Assembly (NCBI GenBank): GCA_037447655.1
Contig: JBBHKE010001718.1
Location: 126,001-149,161 of the forward strand
Direction of reading: 5' to 3'
Origin: Zygnema cylindricum
Taxonomy: Eukaryota; Streptophyta; Zygnematophyceae; Zygnematales; Zygnemataceae
Length of the DNA stretch: 23,161 bases
The notes beneath the pieces were generated by a model that was not told the origin of the DNA, ran no database searches, and saw only the letters and a list, made by a program, of their open reading frames with translations. Of this stretch, positions 17,240 through 23,161 are shown in pieces; within the stretch, counting starts at the first letter, position 1, and every line of letters begins with the position of its first letter. The position numbers were made by a program, and so were the translations under genes.

Positions 17240-17533
17240 TCATTGCCTAGGGGCGTGTTTTAGGCCATACAAAGATTTTAAAAGTCTGCACACAAGATTT
17301 TCTTTTCCTGCTTCCTCATAACCCACAGGCTGCTTCATGTAAATAACCTCATCTAAATCACCTTGCAAAAAGGTAGTTTTGACATCCATTTGGTGGATGT
17401 CAAAATCCTTTATAGCAGCTAATATAAGTAAGATGCGAAAAGATGGAAACCTTACAACTAGTGAAAAAGTTTCTTCATAATATATCCCCTCCTTCTGATT
17501 ATATCCCTTAGAAACCAAGCGAGCCTTATACAT
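17240..17533 (-). pseudogene. RT N-terminal part of copia copy F5
   Basis: A 97-codon frame encodes YKARLVSKGYNQKEGIYYEE, then [20 protein letters not shown] (first catalytic Asp), then [20 protein letters not shown]. It ends at a stop in the place of Trp in RQWNRK, close to the site of the stop in F2. Confidence 0.8.
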
Positions 17534-17560
17534 GTCTATGGTATTATCTGGGTTTAATTT

Positions 17561-17785
17561 TTATTTAAACACCCATTTACTTCCAATAGCCTTTCTTCCT
17601 GGAGGAAGTTCCACTAGATCCCATGTTTGGGCCTCCATGATGGACTTCATTTCCTCATTGACCGCTTCCACCCAATGTTCCCTTTCATTACTCGAAAAAG
17701 CTTCTTTTAACGTTAGAGGCTCTTCTATGTGTGCTGAATGAGCTAAGGCTGCATTTTCTCCCCTGAGTCGTGCACTTCGCCTCAC
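17561..17785 (-). pseudogene. Linker and RT start of copia copy F5
   Basis: A 74-codon frame (RRSARLRGENAALAHSAHIE, EREHWVEAVNEEMKS, GRKAIGSKWVFK) ends in a TAA at 17563-17561 just before the RT frame. The stretch 17786-17935 holds the degraded Ser/Pro-rich linker with stops. Confidence 0.75.
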
Positions 17786-17935
17786 TCCACCTGGAAATTT
17801 TGTCGTCGGTATTGATGGTTGGGTCCTCCTCCTTCATACATGTGATTCTTCTTGTGATTTAGTTCTAGCTTGAGGTAGAGCAGAGTCTACAACTCTTTCA
17901 AGCATAACACTTACTGTTTCTGGTAGAGAAGATGA

Positions 17936-18732
17936 TTACAAGTCACTTTGAGTTGATGTAGATGCATTTTCTATATTTTTCTTGAAAAACATAGGATTTT
18001 CCTCTAAAAAGATATAATCAACACTTTTATCTTTCTTTTCATCTGTACGCTGACTAAATACATCTACTCCTTTTCCCTCATCCTCCATTATGATGTTTCT
18101 AGCTACCACAACTCTATTTCTCTTAATGTCATATACTTTATAACCCTTGGCATGATCATCATACCCTAGAAATATATCTGGTATGCCTTTTCGATCTAAT
18201 TTCCATTTTTGTGGATCATTATCTAGCATAAATATCTTAATTCCAAAAACTTTGAAGTAACTTACATCTGGTTTTTGTCTTGTCAACATTTCGTAAGCAG
18301 TTTTATCTTTTATTGCCTTTGTTTTTAGCTTGTTTCTCACATAAGCTGCACAATTCATGGCCTCTGCCCAAAATTTGTAATCTATGTCCATATCAGCCAT
18401 CATTGTCCTAGCACACTCTGATATGGTGCTATTCATCCTCTGTGAAACACCGTTTTGTTTTGGAGAATAACCAACGGTTAGCTGACGTGAGATACCATGC
18501 AATTTAGGAATTCTGCAAATTCATAAGAAATGTACTCCCCTCCATTATCAGATCTGAATCCTCTTATCTTTCTCTCATACAGATTTTCAACCACAACTTT
18601 ATACTCATTAAATTTTGAAAAAACTTCATCCTTACTCTTGAAAAAATAAATAGTAGTAAATCTACTATAATCATCAGTAAAGGTAAGCATAAACTTAAAA
18701 CCTCCCACATATGGATACCTAGATGATCCCAT
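17936..18732 (-). pseudogene. Integrase core of copia copy F5, catalytic Glu lost
   Basis: Two overlapping frames (18732-18478 and 18502-17936) are joined by a frameshift near 18490. The first has FTDDYSRFTTIYFFKSKDE and RSDNGGEY with the second catalytic Asp. The second has KQNGVSQRMNST, where the DD35E Glu is Gln (CAG 18442-18440), then FLGYDDHAKGYKVYD and KRNRVVVARNI. It ends at a stop replacing Gln in the linker. Integrase activity is not expected. Confidence 0.8.
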
Positions 18733-19547
18733 ACATCTAAATAAATTAGTTCTTGCACCCTACTACTTCTATGATCAGTTTGCGAAGGGAAAGGCAACTT
18801 ATCAATTTTTCCCATTGTAGAACCATCATATACATTTGATGCTGGTTTTTGACTAATTTTTACACCTTCCACCATTTTTTGATTTACCATCTTATCTAAT
18901 CTATCATAATTCACATGTCCTAAATGTTTATGCCATAAATCACAGTCACTCATTACACTTGAGTACATAACATCATTATCATTATCATTTGCAAAACTCA
19001 ACCGATACAAATTGTTTCCTCCAGCAAATCCTTCTACAACTATTTTCCCATTTTTACTCACTATTTTCTTTCCATTCTCAGATATAGTATTAAAACCTTT
19101 CTTTTCTACCACTGATGTAGAGAAAAAATTTCTTTTAAAAGCTGGGACATGCAACACATCTTCGAAGACCCTTTTCACAGGTTTTCCCTCTACATTCAAC
19201 ATAAGTGACACCCTCTCCTTTGCTTTCGACTCAACAAACGTATCATCACTAAAATAAATTTTGATGGGTGAAATAGATTGAATACTCTCAAATAGATGGC
19301 GATTGCGGCACATGTGGGCAGATGCGCCGGAGTCCATAATCCATTCGTCTTCCTCCACGCCTTCCATTGCTTGTGCCATCGCAAAGTATTTCTTTTCACT
19401 GTTGTCGCGAAAGCTGCTCACGTCCTCCTCCTTAAGTTCGTTGAAGAGAGCATTTGGGCGACCACTTGATTGAAAAGGAACCCGGCTTTCGTCCCATCCA
19501 GAGCGAAAATTTCCTGTAGCTTTCGCTCTCTTGTAGGCATTACACAA
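18564..19547 (-). pseudogene. Protease and pre-integrase region of copia copy F5
   Basis: An open frame of 327 codons. It starts in the basic segment after the CCHC knuckle (CNAYKRAKATGNFRSG) and contains the aspartic protease site WIMDSGASAHMC (DSG at 19334-19326). It then has DVLHVPAFKRNFFS, the HHCC start WHKHLGHVNYD and the first integrase Asp (YLDVW). The zinc-region CXXC is damaged (YDGS for CDGC). From about 18735 it runs in a shifted frame, so the last ~55 codons are not native. The protease would process Gag-Pol. Confidence 0.8.
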
Positions 19548-20296
19548 TCAGAAAACATGGCTTTTTTCATCACTATAATAGCATGTCAAAATTGTCCTTC
19601 TAGGACCACTACCTCTGCCACTACCATTGCCAATCTTAGAGTCTGAAAACATGTTAGCTAATGCCTGATTAGACTTACTACTACCTCTTTGTGACATTTG
19701 GTTAGCTTTTTCACTCAAAATAAGTTGAATTGCTAAAGCTATGTTCCATTGATGCCGTGGAATAGCCCTAAGCCTATCCATGGCTCCCTTATATTCATCG
19801 GGCAAAAATCTCATCAACAACATAGCCTGCTGAGGTGGTGAAAAGTCCCCACCTGCACTTGTACTCTGAAGAAACAACCTTTTCATAGCATGACAATGAT
19901 CTGACATACTACCTCCAAAATACCTAAACTCAAAAATCTGAGTGGCTATGTTAGTCTGGACGTTAACATCTAGCTGAACATACATAGTACGTACACTAAA
20001 CCAAACTTCAGAGGCTTATTAATCTCAAGATATGACATTACCAAATCTTTTGTCATAGACTGCTTCAAGACATTGAGGCAATGGAGATTCTTCTTTCTCC
20101 AATCCGGCGCGGTCACATTTGCTGTTCCTTCCACAATGGGTGACAAGTCCCTCTCCTCGAAATATGAGCTAAATATATCTTCCCAGTATAAGTAGTCAGT
20201 TTCATCAAAAATAGGCAATTTGGGCGGTGGGCCCATAACCTGTTGAAGGTCATGGGCATTAAGACTCGGCTGTGATATACTCCCAGTAAGAGTCAC
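19548..20296 (-). pseudogene. gag of copia copy F5
   Basis: Two frames (20296-19970 and 19985-19548) are joined by a one-base frameshift near 19995. The first covers SQPSLNAHDLQQ, the VMGPPPK encoded by the primer-binding site, and the UBN2-type start (DYLYWEDIFSSYFEE). The second covers FEFRYFGGSMSDHCHAMKR, LLMRFLPDEYKGAMDRLRAI and a Gly/Ser/Arg-rich tail. The CCHC knuckle is destroyed: CYYSDEKSHVF followed by a stop, against an intact CYYCDEKGHVFRIC in F6. The true start codon was in the lost part of the 5' LTR. Confidence 0.8.
20228..20240 (-). other. Primer-binding site of F5 (half-tRNA type)
   Basis: GGTTATGGGCCCA (continuing CC) directly follows the LTR end CTTCAACA on the minus strand. 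It encodes VMGP of Gag. The 15 bases GGTTATGGGCCCACC are complementary to the anticodon stem-loop of plant initiator tRNA-Met as recalled; the animal tRNA would pair less far. Confidence 0.7.
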
Positions 20297-20302
20297 ACTT
20301 GC
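20241..20302 (-). repeat. Remnant of the 5' LTR of F5
   Basis: About 62 bp of LTR 3' end (codons for SGSGSQPSLNAHDLQ-like sequence) remain, ending in CTTCAACA at 20241. Homology to other LTRs stops at 20302, at the head-to-head junction with F6. Confidence 0.65.
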
Positions 20303-20307
20303 TAGGT

Positions 20308-21099
20308 CTAGGAAGATATGTTGATCTCATATTTCGAGGAGAGGGACTTGTCACCCATTCTGGAAGGAACAGCGGATGAGATTGCGCCGGATTGGAGAAA
20401 GAAGAATCTCCACTGCCTCAACATCTTGAAGCAATCTATGACAAAAGATTGGTAATGTCGTATCTTGAGATGAAGAAAGCATCTGAAGTTTGGTTTAGTG
20501 TACGTACTATGTATGTTCAGCTAGATGTTAACGTCCAGACTAACATAGCCACTCAGATTTTTGAGTTTAGGTATTTTGGAGATAGTATGTCCGATCATTG
20601 TCATGCTATGAAAAGGTTGTTTCTTCAGAGTACTAGTGCAGGTGGGGACTTTTCACCACCTCAACAGGCTATGTTGTTGATGAGAACTTTGCCTGATGAA
20701 TATAAGGGAGTCATGGATAGGCTTAGGGCTATTCCATAGCGTCAATGGAACATAGCTTTAGAAATTCAACGTATTTTGAGTGAAGAAGCTAACCAGATGT
20801 CACAAAGAGGTAGTAGTAAGTCTGTTCAAGCACTAGCTAACCTGTTTTCAAATTCGAAGATTGGCTATGGTAGTGGCAAAGGTAGTGGTCCTAGAAGGTC
20901 ACCTTTAACATGCTATTACTGTGATGAAAAAGGGCATGTGTTCAGAATATGTAATGCATTCAAGAGAGCGAAAGCCACAGGAAATTCTCGCTCTGGATGG
21001 GACAAAAGTCAAGTTCTTTGTCAATCAGGTGGTCCCCAACTGCTCTCTTCAACAAAAACTAAAGGAAAAGGATGTGAGCAGTTTTCGTATCAACAATGA
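20308..21099 (+). pseudogene. gag of copia copy F6
   Basis: Gag from the UBN2-type start (SYFEERDLSPI, APDWRKKNLHCLNILKQSM). A frameshift near 20450 leads to YLEMKKASEVWFSVRTMYVQ, then LLMRTLPDEYKG. TAG 20737 follows. The frame then resumes with NQMSQRGSSKS and an intact CCHC knuckle CYYCDEKGHVFRIC (Cys 20911, Cys 20920, His 20935, Cys 20950). A second frameshift lies near 21050. It binds element RNA in the particle. Confidence 0.8.
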
Positions 21100-21721
21100 A
21101 AACAAATACTTTGCGATGGCACAAGCAATGAAAGGCGTGGAGGAAGACGAATGGATTATGGACTCCGGCGCATCTGCCCACATGTGCCGCAATCGTCATC
21201 TATTTGAGATTATTTAATCTATTTCACCCATCAAAATTTATTTGAGTGATGATACGTTTGTTGAGTCGAAAGCAATGGGGAGGCTGTCACTTATGTTACA
21301 TGTAGATGGAAAACCTGTGAAATGGGTCTTGGAAGATGTGTTCCATGTCCCAGCTTTTAAAAGAAACTTTTTCTCTACGTTAGTGGTAGAAAAGAATGGT
21401 TTCAAAACTATCTCTGAGAATGGGAATAAGACAATAAGTAAGAATGGGAAAATAGCTGCAGAGGGATTTGCTGGAGGAAACAATTTTTATCAGTAGAGTC
21501 TTGCAAATGATAATGACAATGATGTTATGTACTCAAGTGTAATAAGTGATTTTGATTTATGGCATAAACGCTTAGGACATGTGAATTATGATAGATTAGA
21601 AAAGATGGTAAATCAAAAAATGGTGGAAGGTGTAAAAATTAGTAAAAAACCAGCATCAAATGTTTGTGATGGTTGTGCAATGGAAAAAATCCATAAGTTG
21701 CCTTTCCCTTTTGCAAACTAA
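21100..21721 (+). pseudogene. Protease and pre-integrase region of copia copy F6
   Basis: One frame with the aspartic protease site WIMDSGASAHMCRNRHLFE (DSG 21161-21169), a TAA at 21215, DVFHVPAFKRNFFS, TAG 21494, then the HHCC region WHKRLGHVNYDRLEKM with CDGCAMEK. The frame shifts at about 21715 (stop 21719-21721). The zinc ligands are intact here, unlike F5. Confidence 0.8.
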
Positions 21722-22505
21722 TCATAGAAGTAGCACGGTGCTAGAACTAATTTATTCCGATGTATGGGGGCCATCTAGGTATCCATCTGTGGGAGGTGTT
21801 AAGTTTATGCTTACCTTTACTGATGATTATAGCAAATTTACTACAGTTTATTTTTTGAAGAGTAAGGATGAAGTTTTTTCAAAATTTAAAGAGTATAAGG
21901 CTTAGGTTGACAATCTACATGAAAGAAGGATAGGAGGATTCAGATCTGATAATGGAGGGGAGTAGATTTTTAATGAATTTGCAGAATTCCTCAAATTACA
22001 TAGAATTACACGTCAGCTAAGCGTTCCTTATTCTCCGGAACAAAACGGTGTTTCAGAGAGGATGAATAGAACCATATCAGAGTGTGCTAGGACAATGATG
22101 GCTGATATGGACCTATATTACAAATTTTGGGCAGAGGCTATGAATTGTGCAACTTATGTGAGAAATAGGCTAGAAACATGGGCAGTAAAAGATAAAACAC
22201 CTTATGAAATGTGGACTGGACACAAACCAAATGTAAGTCACTTCAAAGTTTTTGGAAGTAAGATACTTATGCTAGATAATGATCCACAAAAATGGAAATT
22301 ATAGCCAAAAGGCATACCAGGTATATTTCTAGGGTATGATGATCATGCCAAGGGTTATAAAGTATATGACATTAAGAGAAATAGAGTCGTGGTAGCCAGA
22401 AACATCATAGGGAAGGATAAGGGAAAAGGAGTAGATGTATTTAGTCAGCGTACAAATGAAAAGAAAGATCGAAGTGTTGATTAGATCTTTTTAGAGGAAA
22501 ATCCT
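21722..22505 (+). pseudogene. Integrase of copia copy F6, DD35E residues kept
   Basis: Encodes YSDVWGPSRYPSVGG, FTDDYSKFTTVYFLKSKDE, RSDNGGE and EQNGVSERMNRT. The catalytic Glu (GAG 22056-22058) is present, the only copy of three that keeps it. Stops at 21903 (Trp to TAG), 21963, 22302 and 22482 still make it a pseudogene. GIFLGYDDHAKGYKVYD marks the C-terminal region. Confidence 0.8.
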
Positions 22506-22955
22506 ATGTTTTTCAAGAAAAATATGGAAAATGCATCTAGTTCAACTCAAAGTGACTTGCAATCATCTACTCCACAAGAAACAAGAAGTTTTATGCCAGA
22601 AAGAGATGTAGACTCTCCTCTACCTCAAGCCGAAACTAAATCCCAAGAAGAATCACATGTATCAAGGAAGAGGACTCAACCATCTATACTACCTACAGAT
22701 TTTCTAGGTGGAGTGAGGCGAATCGCGCGACTCAGAGGAGAAAATGCAGCCTTTGCTCACTCAGCACACATAGAAGAGCCTCTAACAGTGACAGAAGCTT
22801 TTTCGAGTAATGAGAGGGAACAGTGGGTGGAAGCAGTCAATGAACAAATGAAGTCCATCATGGAGGCCTAAACATGGGATCTAGTGGATCTTCCTCTTGG
22901 AAGAAAGGCTATTGGAAGTAAATGGGTGTTTAAATTAAAATTTAACCCAGATAAT
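22506..22955 (+). pseudogene. Linker and RT start of copia copy F6
   Basis: Open for 121 codons: NPMFFKKN-like start, a Ser/Gln-rich linker, RIARLRGENAAFAHSAHIE and EREQWVEAVNEQMKSIMEA. TAA 22869 stands at a Gln codon of other copies. The frame resumes as GRKAIGSKWVFKLKFNPDN and stops matching at 22955. Confidence 0.75.
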
Positions 22956-23161
22956 GTTGATTTCCGTGAAATCCAGGATTCGATATGTCCCATACTAAGG
23001 AAAAGTGAGCCGGCCAGGGCTCGAACCTAGGACCTGTAACTTGAGCTATCAGCGCACTAACCACTATGCCACCAGCACGATGTAGAGCCTGGCGGGTTCG
23101 TACCTATTTCTTTTAGGCGGGTTCAAGTATGACGTATCACATTCTACCCCGTATTGAACCT
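22956..23161 (-). mobile_element. Probable tRNA-derived SINE (5' part off window)
   Basis: On the minus strand a leader with repeated GAACCCGCC motifs precedes a tRNA-like head. About 50 bp of unrelated tail (ATCGAATCCTGGATTTCACG) follow, ending exactly where F6 homology begins. That is the layout of a SINE inserted in the copia element. There is no poly(A) at the 22956 end, and the flanking duplication lies outside the window, so this is tentative. Confidence 0.45.
23007..23078 (-). pseudogene. tRNA-like cloverleaf (tRNA pseudogene or SINE head)
   Basis: Seventy-two bases fit a tRNA layout exactly. The acceptor GTGCTGG/CCGGCTC has one mismatch and one G-T pair. The D arm GCAT/GTGC has loop AGTGGTTA, and the T arm CTAGG/CCTGG has loop TTCGAGC. 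Internal promoter boxes TGGCATAGTGG (A) and GGTTCGAGCCC (B) are good. The anticodon arm is poor: stem CTGAT/GTTAC has a mismatch, and loop position 33 is G instead of T (formal anticodon CTC). TTTT lies two bases downstream, as in Pol III genes. I infer a former tRNA, now a pseudogene or SINE promoter. Confidence 0.55.

Larger units (their letters stand above)
15439..20302 (-). mobile_element. Copia-family copy F5, nearly complete gag-pol
   Basis: The most complete copia copy. On the minus strand it has a 5' LTR remnant (20302-20241), primer-binding site, gag, protease, integrase, RT, RNase H, polypurine tract and 3' LTR (16109-15439). Most of the 5' LTR is missing because F6 abuts at about 20303-20308. 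Many frameshifts and stops make it inactive. Confidence 0.85.
20308..22955 (+). mobile_element. Copia-family copy F6, gag to early RT
   Basis: Plus-strand fragment that starts inside gag (GGAAGATATG) and ends in the RT start (NPDN) at 22955, where a tRNA-like element follows. It is head to head with F5, so 15439-22955 contains a 2.6-kb arm inverted repeat with only a few bases between the arms. The 5' LTR and the rest of pol are absent from the window. Pol may continue to the right of the tRNA-like insert. Confidence 0.8.

Noticed and set aside
23007-23078. Functional tRNA gene
   Set aside because: The anticodon loop lacks T33 and its stem has a mismatch, while other arms are good; pseudogene or SINE head fits better.

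Overview
This window looks like repeat-dense nuclear DNA of a eukaryote, most likely a land plant. I see no intact host gene in it. The plant assignment rests on three things: Ty1/copia elements whose primer-binding site matches the anticodon arm of plant initiator tRNA-Met as I recall it, G-box (CACGTG) and GTAC promoter motifs in LTRs, and plant-type telomere motifs (CCCTAAA) in a local satellite. All coding sequence I recognise is transposon-derived and broken.

Left third (1-7060): one family of non-autonomous, gag-only LTR elements (TR-GAG/LARD-like). Four LTR copies are present: A (minus, 1-1056, running off the left edge), B (plus, 2023-~2938), C (plus, 4641-5649) and D (plus, 6039-7060). 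Between B and C lies a gag gene with UBN2-like and CCHC regions and a long C-terminal extension in place of pol. Between A and B lies the 3' half of the same gag on the minus strand. Between C and D only the gag tail remains. Each LTR has a G-box, a cluster of five GTAC cores, a TATA box and, about 70 bp downstream of the TATA box, tandem hairpins with ANGG loops.

Middle (7061-9336): a foldback element with about 458-bp arms and a 3-bp CTA target duplication. A 725-bp GGGTGC...GCACCC MITE with TAA duplications is inserted in its right arm.

Right two thirds (9337-22955): at least six fragments of one Ty1/copia family, F1-F6, in both orientations, plus a 10-N assembly gap and a ~727-bp array of a ~200-bp satellite. 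The family's LTR (TATTG...CTTCAACA, 617-690 bp) appears to contain the gag start and first ~44 codons. It is followed at once by a primer-binding site complementary to the anticodon arm of initiator tRNA-Met, as in half-tRNA priming of Drosophila copia and Ty5. With that LTR boundary, several apparent palindromes become nested insertions: F2's 3' LTR sits in F3's gag, and F5's 3' LTR sits in F4's LTR. F5 and F6 meet head to head inside gag near 20305. All pol copies carry stops, frameshifts or catalytic-residue losses.

Right end (22956-23161): a minus-strand tRNA-like sequence (a SINE head or tRNA pseudogene) interrupts or truncates F6.
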